64,000 bases of DNA, from assembly GCA_964549115.1 (NCBI GenBank), contig CAZJTX010000001.1, forward strand, positions 62,001 to 126,000. The letters are read 5' to 3'. This document shows, piece after piece, positions 25,597 through 34,294 of this stretch. The notes below the pieces were generated by a model. It saw nothing but the letters and a program-made list of their open reading frames with translations. It had not been told where the DNA came from and searched no databases. The position numbers were made by a program, and so were the translations under genes. Each line of letters begins with the position of its first letter. Within the stretch, counting starts at the first letter, position 1. The DNA is from CAKOSP01 sp964549115. GTDB taxonomy: Bacteria > Bacillota_I > Bacilli_A > RF39 > UBA660.

Positions 25597-26493
25597 TCAT
25601 GGACACATTTTTAACTCAATAATTGTAAAGTCTTCTACTTTAATAATATTATTTATGTCTAAATTAATAAATTTGTACAATTTAGACGATTTTTTATTTA
25701 TTTTAAAATGTACTTCGTTAATAAAACCAGTTGGATCTTCTTCGTAATCTAAAAAGTTATCTAAATCTTCGTCTATCTTTATAGTGTTTTTATCCCAATC
25801 CAAGCTGTAGCATTTATCTTCATTAAATGTATTTATTATATACACTTCATCAAAGTCAGTTTTATGATTTATATCAATTATTAAGTCTTCTAGTTCTTGA
25901 TCAACCCTCATTAAATAAAACGTTCCTTTTAATACTTTTTTATATGGACTAGTAGACTCCACTTTTATTAAAACTTCAACCTGATCTAATTGATAGTTTT
26001 CATTTGTTGATTTAACATTAAAATAAATTTCATCTTCCACTTTTTCTTTATGCCATTCATATCCTTCTTGATTACATCTATCAACATTATGAGACGACAC
26101 ATCTACCTCATCAATATTATTCACACAGTAATCGTTTTTATCTAAAGATAAAGTTAATTCATCCGCATCTGTGCCATTAATACTACAAGTCGCATGACTA
26201 GACGCTTCCCCTAATACTTCACAAGTTACATTATAAGAAATATCTAAGTCTGTTATATCGCTACCTTCAAAGTTTTTAATATTAAAGTAAATATCCTCAC
26301 CTTGCCAGTAATTAAAATGATTGTCGATTCCCTTTTTTGTTAAATAATCACTTTCAAAATGAAATTCATTTGATACTACATAATGAGTCCACATTTTGTT
26401 ATATACATATCTACTAAAAGTAAATGATATATACATTGATGATATTGCTAGTAGTATCAATAGAACGAATAATGGTTTTGATTTTAATTTCAT
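25597..26493 (-). CDS. exported protein with SipW-type signal
   Basis: 298 residues. The N-terminal helix ends FTFSRYVYNKMWTHYVVS, the Ser-Arg-Tyr type signal also found in the plus-strand gene at 17.8 kb. The ectodomain is acidic and beta-rich with about eight Cys, several in a cluster (residues 85-150). No known domain recognised. It starts three bases after the stop of the TasA-like gene upstream, with a good AGGAAGA ribosome site, so both are made together. Confidence 0.72.
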   Translation of the reverse strand: MKLKSKPLFVLLILLAISSMYISFTFSRYVYNKMWTHYVVSNEFHFESDYLTKKGIDNHFNYWQGEDIYFNIKNFEGSDITDLDISYNVTCEVLGEASSHATCSINGTDADELTLSLDKNDYCVNNIDEVDVSSHNVDRCNQEGYEWHKEKVEDEIYFNVKSTNENYQLDQVEVLIKVESTSPYKKVLKGTFYLMRVDQELEDLIIDINHKTDFDEVYIINTFNEDKCYSLDWDKNTIKIDEDLDNFLDYEEDPTGFINEVHFKINKKSSKLYKFINLDINNIIKVEDFTIIELKMCP

Positions 26494-26495
26494 AT

Positions 26496-27050
26496 TTAAT
26501 CTTCCTTCTTTTGCCAGCTATTTATATTTAATTGAATAAAATCTGCTAAATCTTGATATTGTAAATCATTATACTCTTCTGGAAATATTATTTTAAGTTT
26601 ATATACGTCTTCCTTAGCTAATTTATATTGTAGTAACATATTATCTGTTTCGCATACTAACTCATTTTTGTCATTACGATCAAAATCATCTTCATTACAA
26701 TCCATTACTAAAGTCTCAGTTTCATCTTCAACATTATATAACAGGATTTCTAGTGGAATGAAATGATATGTTTTTATAGTAATTTTATACTCAACATCAA
26801 TATCACTCAATTTGCTATCTTCATTATTTTTAACATTAAATATATATTCTTTTTCCATACCTGGTGAAATATTATTAACCGGCAATTCAAAATCCTCCAC
26901 TGTGCTTGCTTCAAATACAAACTTAGCAAAGCTAGGATTATCTGACTCCATTACAATTCCACTTTTAAAATATGAGTATGTTGCTCCGGCTCCTATACTT
27001 AAAAGGTTTAAAAATACTATCATAAATATTATTTTATATTTTCTTTTCAT
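26496..27050 (-). CDS. TasA/camelysin-like fibre protein
   Basis: 184 residues. After the N-terminal helix the chain reads TYSYFKSGIVMESDNPSFAKF, then FELPVNNISPGMEKEYIF and a series of strands with KNNEDSKLSDIDVEYKI. The order (aromatic mark after the helix, PG-x-x-K/E linker, jelly-roll strands, VEYKI) matches TasA/CalY proteins, which form biofilm fibres in Bacillus and need SipW. Two Cys are present. It is encoded four bases after the 1208-residue protein. Of all substrates in this locus it is the closest to the known family. Confidence 0.8.
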   Translation of the reverse strand: MKRKYKIIFMIVFLNLLSIGAGATYSYFKSGIVMESDNPSFAKFVFEASTVEDFELPVNNISPGMEKEYIFNVKNNEDSKLSDIDVEYKITIKTYHFIPLEILLYNVEDETETLVMDCNEDDFDRNDKNELVCETDNMLLQYKLAKEDVYKLKIIFPEEYNDLQYQDLADFIQLNINSWQKKED

Positions 27051-27053
27051 ACA

Positions 27054-30000
27054 TCACCTTACTATGAATACCTTTTCTATAGTATTTATTTTTGTATTAT
27101 CGTTATAAAACTCAAACCTTAATTTATATGAATTATAATCTAAGTTAGATGTATTAAACTCTAGATCTAATTGGTTAAATAAATGAAATGGCGATTCATA
27201 TAATACTGGGTTTTTAAATGCATAATATACATTATTAGCAATTAATTCTAAATTGTTTGATACATAATTGTTTATATTTATTAAGGTGTACTCTTGGTTA
27301 TACGCCGATAACTCTTTTTTCTCATATAACGACACTCTTATATTAGGATTAACAACTGATGTATTTAATGATATTTTATAATTTATAGTATCTTGTAATA
27401 ATTCTTTTGTTATCAAGTTTTTATCACCACTTACACTATAAATATAAGTATTAACTATTTCATTATTTAATACTCTTACTGGTATTAATATATCTTCTTT
27501 TATATATTTGTCTCCGAACAAACCATCATTTGATGCAAATAATGTTAATTTTAAATTATATAAACCTTCACTTAAGTTATTATTATCAGCCAATGTTATT
27601 ATTTCTAAGTCATTAATAGAATTAACAACATTATTATTTAATCTAATTCTAAACATTCCATTTTTATCCGGATAATAAGTTTTCCCATCTACTTTTATTT
27701 GCATATTTTTTAAATATTTAACATCTACAATGTTGTTGTTTTTTACAAACGATACTTCCATTCCTAACTTTTTATTAAATAATCTTGTATCATACACTTC
27801 CATTAAATTTAACAATTTATAATCTATCTTAGTATCTAATTCTATATTAGTAATAGAGTTACTATTATAAATTATTTCTTCTTCAAAATCAGTAGTAATA
27901 GTTATTTCTTCTCTATAATCATTAGAGGTTATTATATTGTATAATTTAACGTCTTTATTTAGGGTATATCTCATTATATCGTCATTTGTATCGTACACTC
28001 TTAAACGAGCTCTAAAGTCTTCTATATCGTCGTTTATAGTGGCGTTATTAAAATGTAACGTAATAGTAAAATCTTCATTTACTTCATTATTTTTATAATA
28101 GTTATCTTCTTCATAATAATCTTTAGTTGATCCAACTTCTTTAAAGTCTTCAAATGAGTATACTGCTTCTTTTTCACATTCTAAATCTAAAATATCACAA
28201 CTATTATTATATCCATATAAATCATCACTAGTTGATACTTTATAGTAATATTTTTTATTATTAATATTGTCCTCTAATTTTATATAAGTTCCTACTGGTA
28301 ATAAATAATTAGTGACTAGCACATGTTTTTCTACCTCGTGATATAAATAATCACTAAAGTATGTAAATTCTAATTTTATTTCTGATTTATTGCTAATATT
28401 AGAAATATTATAAACATTATTTAAATTATATCCTTCATATAAAATATAGTCAGTATTTAAGTATAAGTTTTTACCATCTATATCGGTTATTTTTACATAT
28501 ACTATGTGTTTACCTTCTTCTTCTATATTTATTCCATCGACATACTCATCCCAGCTGCTTACACTCATTGACGCTAATGCTTTAATTGTCTTTTTAGATT
28601 CAGTAACGTGATAATAAGCGCTTACAATGTCGCTTCCAAGCTCTAAGTCAATTGTTTCATTTTTATGTATATATATAGTTTTAGGACTATTATTATAATC
28701 TCCCCATACATAATTATTTAATTTTAAGTTTGTTCCTTCATTAGATTGATCTAATACCAAAAAGTCAGTGTTAGAGTAATATTCATTGTCGTTATAGTCT
28801 ATAGTTTTAACATATATTACATATGTACCTTCTTCTTCTATTTTAACAATATCATTATACTCAGTCCATGTATCTATACTTTTTATATCCTCTAAAAACA
28901 ACGCTTCTTCAGTATCAGAAATATAATAATATATTTTCTTAGAAGGGTTTAGAGCATCTAAATCCTCTATGTTAAAAGTAATATTAGATGAGAAGTTATA
29001 ATAATCTAACTCCATACTATAATTAGTCCAAGTATAAATACTTGAGTTTATACTAACTAAAGAATCTTTTAAATCATCTATAAATAGTATTGGCAATATA
29101 CCTTCATCGTATACCCATACATTTTCATCGTTTGTTTCTATGTCATTAAAATTAATAAATTCATCATATAATAAATCATCTTTAATATCTTCATCAATTA
29201 ATATGTCTTCTAACAAAGCATAGTTGAACTCACCGATTAATAATCCGTTATTAACATGATCTTCTTCTTTTGTAGTATAAGAATTTGACACTACTACATC
29301 TGTGTCTATTATATTGTTAATTAAATGGTCTTCTGAATTACTAATTACATGATATAAATTAATTTCATCTGAGTTATAAACATTACCAATCAAACTAGAT
29401 TTTAGAGATGAATTCAATACTCCATCATTATAAGATTTATATATATTTGATTCTAATGATTCATCTATAGTGTTTATTAATCCTGCTGTATTGTGATTAG
29501 AATGTATAAAACCTTTGTTATAACTTCTTTTTATATCAAAAGAGCCTCTTACAAGAGATATTAATCCACTTGAGTTATAATCTCCGATTATTCTTCCCTT
29601 GTTTATAACGTTTTCTAACACTACATTATTAGCATAACCAACAATACCGCCTGTATGGGTATTTTTATATATTATTTCATATCTTAAATTAGATAATTTT
29701 AACTCTCCTTCTAATAAAGAAGGCTCTATTTCTAAATTTAGAGATTCATATAAATTTTGGTTAAAGTTTAATTCAAAGTTTTTAGTTAACACAGATTCAT
29801 TATTAATTTTCAAATCAACTGATTGACTAGTATTAATTAAATCCATAGTTCCATAAAGGGTTGTTTTTACTATGTCTCCATCTTTTAATAATAAGTCATT
29901 ATCTATTAATATTTCATCTGTTATAAATAAATTATTTAAAGAAGTTGTATAGTCTTCCAAATCTATACTTTCAATTATTTCATCTGATTCATTTCCTAAT

Positions 30001-30680
30001 ACTATTCCATCGAATAATATGTTTTTTAAATTAGATGATGATGAACTAGACGCAATACCTCCGGTTATATAACCACCATTAATAATAGTATTTTCAACAT
30101 ATAGGTTTTCTATATTTCCTTCTAAGTTTGTAAAAAGACCTACCTCATCTTCTTCACTTGCTATAAAAAGACCATATATTCTAAAATAACTGCCATCTAA
30201 ATTACCTTTAAAATTATTTAGTGTATTAAAGTTATTTAAAAGTCCTACAACATCTTCTTTTAATAAATCATCGTAATATTCATTTGTATTATTTTTAATA
30301 TAATATTTATTATCGTTTAATATATAAATTAAACCATCTTCTTCATCGTATCCAAATATACCATGATTTAAAACTATATTGTTACTAATTTTAAAATACT
30401 CATCTTCGTAGTTTGTATTATTTAATTCCTCAGCAAAGAAAGCTAATTCACTACCATTAGATATAATGTATGGATCAGTTATTGAACCATCACCTTTTTT
30501 ATACTTAGTCGCCACTGTTCCATCCCAAACTGAAGTAGTTACTATACTAGCTCTATTTTTAAATCTTGCCGCAGTTGGAATAACTATAAATATAGTAAGC
30601 ATTAAAAGAAGTACACTGGATAGTGTAATTATTAAAGTTTTATTGTTTTTTATTAAATCTTTAAACCTCTTTTTATACAT
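27054..30680 (-). CDS. large GLUG-type surface protein
   Basis: 1208 residues, first gene of the operon. N-terminal helix (about 14-36) is followed by TAARFKNRASIVTTSVWDG, again the SipW-signal style. Residues about 60-480 carry GLUG-like repeats (for example VGLFTNLEGNIENLYV and GGIVGYANNVVLENVINKG), found in adhesins and surface enzymes. Residues about 540-750 hold two related units of about 105 residues, each ending in EEEGTYVIYVKTIDYND or EEEGKHIVYVKITDIDG. The rest is beta-rich. No sortase signal is present. It may be a tip adhesin or scaffold of the surface structure. Shine-Dalgarno AGGA; -10 TATAAT at about 30710, no clear -35. Confidence 0.82.
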   Translation of the reverse strand: MYKKRFKDLIKNNKTLIITLSSVLLLMLTIFIVIPTAARFKNRASIVTTSVWDGTVATKYKKGDGSITDPYIISNGSELAFFAEELNNTNYEDEYFKISNNIVLNHGIFGYDEEDGLIYILNDNKYYIKNNTNEYYDDLLKEDVVGLLNNFNTLNNFKGNLDGSYFRIYGLFIASEEDEVGLFTNLEGNIENLYVENTIINGGYITGGIASSSSSSNLKNILFDGIVLGNESDEIIESIDLEDYTTSLNNLFITDEILIDNDLLLKDGDIVKTTLYGTMDLINTSQSVDLKINNESVLTKNFELNFNQNLYESLNLEIEPSLLEGELKLSNLRYEIIYKNTHTGGIVGYANNVVLENVINKGRIIGDYNSSGLISLVRGSFDIKRSYNKGFIHSNHNTAGLINTIDESLESNIYKSYNDGVLNSSLKSSLIGNVYNSDEINLYHVISNSEDHLINNIIDTDVVVSNSYTTKEEDHVNNGLLIGEFNYALLEDILIDEDIKDDLLYDEFINFNDIETNDENVWVYDEGILPILFIDDLKDSLVSINSSIYTWTNYSMELDYYNFSSNITFNIEDLDALNPSKKIYYYISDTEEALFLEDIKSIDTWTEYNDIVKIEEEGTYVIYVKTIDYNDNEYYSNTDFLVLDQSNEGTNLKLNNYVWGDYNNSPKTIYIHKNETIDLELGSDIVSAYYHVTESKKTIKALASMSVSSWDEYVDGINIEEEGKHIVYVKITDIDGKNLYLNTDYILYEGYNLNNVYNISNISNKSEIKLEFTYFSDYLYHEVEKHVLVTNYLLPVGTYIKLEDNINNKKYYYKVSTSDDLYGYNNSCDILDLECEKEAVYSFEDFKEVGSTKDYYEEDNYYKNNEVNEDFTITLHFNNATINDDIEDFRARLRVYDTNDDIMRYTLNKDVKLYNIITSNDYREEITITTDFEEEIIYNSNSITNIELDTKIDYKLLNLMEVYDTRLFNKKLGMEVSFVKNNNIVDVKYLKNMQIKVDGKTYYPDKNGMFRIRLNNNVVNSINDLEIITLADNNNLSEGLYNLKLTLFASNDGLFGDKYIKEDILIPVRVLNNEIVNTYIYSVSGDKNLITKELLQDTINYKISLNTSVVNPNIRVSLYEKKELSAYNQEYTLININNYVSNNLELIANNVYYAFKNPVLYESPFHLFNQLDLEFNTSNLDYNSYKLRFEFYNDNTKINTIEKVFIVR

Positions 30681-30757
30681 ATAATTATCCTACTCGCTTA
30701 CTATTATATCTATATATATAATAGCATATAATACATTTTAATAAAACTACTATCGCA

Positions 30758-30781
30758 TAAAAAAAGAGTGAATAATCACTC
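30758..30781 (-). terminator. terminator separating two surface-protein units
   Basis: Stem GAGTGA / TCACTC with a four-base loop and seven U on the minus strand. It ends the monocistronic AWF gene at 30.8-32.3 kb. Confidence 0.88.
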
Positions 30782-30819
30782 AATTTTTATTATTTATTTT
30801 ATTAAGGATCTAAAAGTTA

Positions 30820-32337
30820 TTAACTAACAATTACTTTTAATAATCTATGACCCCAGTTTTCAGCTGCATCTTCAACAGAATATAGTACGTAGTATGTTCC
30901 TGCTTTCGCTAAGTTTACTGTTCCTGCTTTTGTTACGTCAGCATCTGTTAGATTTGTATCCACATTATCAGTTACTTCAGCTTCTGGTAACAGATCTTCT
31001 AAGTCTCCTTCTGTACCTAACGCTATTTCAATTTCATCATTTTCTAAATATGAGCCATCTCCAGCTAAGAATTTAATTTCTGGTGCTGTTGTATCTGATG
31101 CTCCAGGTCCTGCTCCTTGGTTAAGTGCTGGTCCTTCATAGCCTGAATCTCCAGGATATAGTTGTTGTTTTGAGAATCCAAATTTAACTGAAATTTTTCT
31201 TCCAATTGCTGCAAAGTCATAGTTATCTATGTCTTGTCCTTCTAGGTATATGTATACTCTTACTTTAGTAATACTTGCTGGTTCAAGTCTCATGAATTCT
31301 GGTCTTAATCTACCTCTCATTAATTTCATTGTATCTGTGAAATATTCAAATTCTTCTACGAACTCGCTATTAGCTTCGTATGTATTAAATGCTTTACCAT
31401 CATAAATGTTAACGTTATCACCTGATCCAATTACTTTTTGCGCTACATATGTTGGATAACCAATACCATCTATCACTTCTTCACATTCGCCAGAATATGA
31501 ATCTGTTTTAGTAACATCCGCACCTGTTCTTGCCGCACAGTTGGTTGCATAATAACTTATTGCATGAGTCTCATGATTTCTATCATTTGGTTCCCAAATT
31601 TGTGCATCTCTACAAATTCCAGTTACGTTATCATCACCCGTACAAGTAATTCCCGTTACAACTTCTGCATCTAATTCTTCTAATGCTGAAACTCTTCCGA
31701 TTTGAGCAAATGCTACACGTACTGAGTTTTCAATTCCTGAACCTGCTACGCCGCCGTCTCCTGCATCTGGTGCCGATTCTTCAGTTACAGTTACCGATGA
31801 ATCAGGAGCTAGATAAATTGCTTCTTCGCCTAAAATATCTAGAGCTTTTAGATATTGATTACCTGAGCTATTTTTAACAAATAAATCAAATACAACATAT
31901 CCATCTGCTTCTTTATCACCTTTATTTTGAACTTCACTAACCATTAGTCTTAGTCCACCCGGTGTTCCTTCCGGTACAGCGGTTAAACTGGCTTTTTCAT
32001 ATAGAACTAGTCTAGATGAGGTTTGATCAATTTTACCTGCCGTTGACATTGGTATTAAACCACGTCCAGCCCAATTATTAGTATTACCTTCATAGACAGT
32101 ATCGGTGTCGTTAAAGGTTTCCTTACTAATTGCTACTGTTGTGTCAAAATTCTCGCCGTCAAACGATAATAACAAGCCATCAGCTGCTGCTATTTCAATA
32201 TCGAACGATGTTACGTTGACTGTTTGCATTCCTATAAACCATGCAAATGTTGCTACCAATAATACGATTGCACTAAGTGCACTAATACCTATTAGGTTTC
32301 TAACCCTTTTAGAGTGTTGAGGGTTTTCTTTTTTCAT
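30820..32337 (-). CDS. AWF-family surface protein with C-terminal Ig-like domain
   Basis: 505 residues. Basic start, membrane helix 14-36 ending in FAWFIGM, then TSFDIEIAAADGLLLSFDG, nearly identical in the paralogs. The ectodomain has the shared landmarks NSVRVAFAQIGRVSA, CRDAQIWEPND, TKVRVYIYLEGQDIDNYD and VKFGFSKQQ, and two Cys pairs. A YEGP linker leads to an Ig-like domain ending AGTYYVLYSVEDAAENWG (DUF5011/HYR style). No LPXTG. Probably a SipW-type substrate that builds a surface fibre. Preceded by promoter P2 and followed by a terminator, so it is transcribed alone. Shine-Dalgarno AAGGAG. Confidence 0.85.
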   Translation of the reverse strand: MKKENPQHSKRVRNLIGISALSAIVLLVATFAWFIGMQTVNVTSFDIEIAAADGLLLSFDGENFDTTVAISKETFNDTDTVYEGNTNNWAGRGLIPMSTAGKIDQTSSRLVLYEKASLTAVPEGTPGGLRLMVSEVQNKGDKEADGYVVFDLFVKNSSGNQYLKALDILGEEAIYLAPDSSVTVTEESAPDAGDGGVAGSGIENSVRVAFAQIGRVSALEELDAEVVTGITCTGDDNVTGICRDAQIWEPNDRNHETHAISYYATNCAARTGADVTKTDSYSGECEEVIDGIGYPTYVAQKVIGSGDNVNIYDGKAFNTYEANSEFVEEFEYFTDTMKLMRGRLRPEFMRLEPASITKVRVYIYLEGQDIDNYDFAAIGRKISVKFGFSKQQLYPGDSGYEGPALNQGAGPGASDTTAPEIKFLAGDGSYLENDEIEIALGTEGDLEDLLPEAEVTDNVDTNLTDADVTKAGTVNLAKAGTYYVLYSVEDAAENWGHRLLKVIVS

Positions 32338-32390
32338 ACTTTTTTCTCCTTCTTTCCTTTATTTTGAATAGTCTCTCTACTATTATATTA

Positions 32391-32429
32391 ATTTTATCAT
32401 ATCATTTGATTTTGTCAATATTATTTGAC
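32391..32429 (-). promoter_or_regulatory. promoter P2 of the AWF locus, with inverted repeat
   Basis: TTGACA, 16-base spacer ending TATGA, TAAAAT; AGTAGAG follows about nine bases after the -10. An inverted repeat GTCAA-N6-TTGAC (32414-32429) overlaps the -35. The layout matches P1 (35.9 kb) and P3 (40.6 kb). Confidence 0.8.
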
Positions 32430-32431
32430 GT

Positions 32432-34069
32432 TTATTCTGTTTTTTGAGTCTTTAATATTTTATTAGTTTCAGTTACAAACCAAATTTGTTCAACATCGAT
32501 TTTACTTTCTTCTATTATTTTTATTCTAAGCAGTAAATCCAGTTTCTCTAAAAGTAAATCAATGTCGCCTTCTTCAAAGTCCTCTTCTGTAACATTTATG
32601 TTTTCTAATCTATATTTATTAACTATAGTACTTTTCAAGTTATTATCTTCAAATACTAAAGCTCCTTTTGTAACAATGTTTGTTGTTTCTTTAGCGTAAG
32701 CATCAAAGTTATCGCTAATTTTCATTAAATCAGAATATGTTTCTAGGTCCATTAATTTTTTAATTACATCTTTTTTATAATAAGAATGGCTATGATAAAA
32801 GTTCATTAATTCCGAAATAGTTAGAGCCTTGTTTAACATTGATAATACATTTATTGTGAAAAACTCATTATCTTCCTTTATATATAGATCATATGTTAAA
32901 TTAGCTAACTTATTAGACTCAATTTTTAATTGTTTTACTTCATAATTAGTCTTATTATCATTTAAGATTGTATCTTTTTTAAATATAGTATTGTTAATCT
33001 TTGCTAATTTACGTTCGTTCTTTTTAATGTCTTTGTTAATCTCTTTAATCTTTTTTAAATGTAAATTAACTCTTTTTTTGTCTCCAATTTGTTCTAGTTC
33101 TTTTATATATTCTTGTTTAAAATTATTTACAATAGGTAAAAAAGTCATATAATTCTTTAACTCAACTACATTTGTTCTTAGTTTTTCTACTGAAGAATAA
33201 AACTTTTCCAATTTTTGTTTATCATCCATATCCAATGCTTCGATGGATAGTGTTGTATATGCTGAAGTTCGGTTTTTACTTTCTTCAAAGAAACTATTAA
33301 CATCAGCTTCTCCGCTTTTAGCTAAATCAATTATGTCCCAAATAGTTTCGTTTTGAGTTAATAACAGTTCTCTTGAAGCTTCTTTTAGTTTATCAATACA
33401 TTCTTGATAAGTTTTAATCTTTTCAGCTTGCATAGACTTTGTTTGTTTATCTTTGATATAAGCATCAAACTTTTTGGCATTATCTTTTACTAATTTTCTA
33501 AAAGTTAATTCTATGTGTTTTACTATTTCTGGGTTTAACCAGTATATTTGTTCAAACACTTTATTTAATTTAGTGAAATTCTTTTCTTCTTGGGATCTTT
33601 CTTTTAAGAACGCTTTCATGTAATCATGTACATATGAGGTTAACTTAAAGTCCGATGACACTAATTTAATATCAACTTTTTCAAATATTACTAATAAGTC
33701 TTCTAATATTCGATTAAGTGATTTAAATTCAAAATCAGTATAATTGCTTAACTCATAGAATAAATTATCAAAATTTAATTTTTCGTAATATGTATTACTT
33801 GGGTTAAGTAACATTTTTAATTCTTCAAGTTTTTTAACCTTTTCAATTAATTCTTCATTTTTACGAGATTCTTTTTTAGATAGTATTTTTTTAGTTTTAG
33901 CTTCTAAATATCTTTTTACTTGATCTTCATATTCTTCGTATTTAGCATGTATTTCATCTATCTTTTTATTTTTATTCTTTTTATTAGTTTTCGTTCTAAC
34001 AGGAAGAGATGTTATTAAGGTGGTTTTAGCAGCTATATCTTCTTCTATAAACTCTAAAAAATTACTCAT
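32432..34069 (-). CDS. cytosolic coiled-coil protein of the AWF locus
   Basis: 545 residues, no signal or membrane helix, 40 percent or so Lys, Glu, Leu and Asn by eye, with long heptad-like helices (about 45-80, 205-240 and 320-370). I recognise no domain. It overlaps the 44-residue gene upstream by ATGA and has no Shine-Dalgarno of its own beyond GAGGAAGA within that gene, so the two are made in fixed ratio. It lies between surface-protein genes and downstream of promoter P1. It may be a cytosolic adaptor or chaperone for the exported proteins or for the McrB-like ATPase; this is inference from position only. Confidence 0.75.
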   Translation of the reverse strand: MSNFLEFIEEDIAAKTTLITSLPVRTKTNKKNKNKKIDEIHAKYEEYEDQVKRYLEAKTKKILSKKESRKNEELIEKVKKLEELKMLLNPSNTYYEKLNFDNLFYELSNYTDFEFKSLNRILEDLLVIFEKVDIKLVSSDFKLTSYVHDYMKAFLKERSQEEKNFTKLNKVFEQIYWLNPEIVKHIELTFRKLVKDNAKKFDAYIKDKQTKSMQAEKIKTYQECIDKLKEASRELLLTQNETIWDIIDLAKSGEADVNSFFEESKNRTSAYTTLSIEALDMDDKQKLEKFYSSVEKLRTNVVELKNYMTFLPIVNNFKQEYIKELEQIGDKKRVNLHLKKIKEINKDIKKNERKLAKINNTIFKKDTILNDNKTNYEVKQLKIESNKLANLTYDLYIKEDNEFFTINVLSMLNKALTISELMNFYHSHSYYKKDVIKKLMDLETYSDLMKISDNFDAYAKETTNIVTKGALVFEDNNLKSTIVNKYRLENINVTEEDFEEGDIDLLLEKLDLLLRIKIIEESKIDVEQIWFVTETNKILKTQKTE

Positions 34070-34200
34070 GATTCTTCCTCTTCTATTTTAGAATCTTCTA
34101 ATGTTTTAATAAATTCAACAATGTCATTATATAGTTTAATTAAGTCAGTTAAACTTAATACTGACATGTCATAATCAACTTTTTTTACTTCCTTTTTCAT
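34066..34200 (-). CDS. 44-residue small protein coupled to the coiled-coil gene
   Basis: Begins MKKEVKKVDYDMSVL, predicted as a basic tail plus one amphipathic helix and ending in Glu-Glu-Glu-Ser. Shine-Dalgarno AAAGGTGG lies four bases before the ATG and the stop overlaps the next start (ATGA), both strong signs of a real gene. It is too short for domain detection. Likely a binding partner of the 545-residue protein. Confidence 0.72.
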   Translation of the reverse strand: MKKEVKKVDYDMSVLSLTDLIKLYNDIVEFIKTLEDSKIEEEES

Positions 34201-34226
34201 CTATCCACCTTTTATCCTTAAATTAA

Positions 34227-34255
34227 TTAAGGGCAACCAACTAGATTACCCTTAA
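34227..34255 (-). terminator. hairpin between AWF gene and the small-protein gene
   Basis: TTAAGGG / CCCTTAA stem with a 15-base loop. There is no U-tract, and no promoter follows, so it more likely lowers expression of the downstream cytosolic genes or protects the 3' end of the surface-protein message than ends transcription outright. Confidence 0.45.
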
Positions 34256-34294
34256 TAATTTTATATTTCTAACATAATCAATAGTTAGTATTTA

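Noticed and set aside
27054..30680. Direct repeats in the long AT-rich minus-strand gene as a CRISPR-like or satellite array
   Set aside because: The repetition is at protein level (105-residue modules), not in evenly spaced DNA units.
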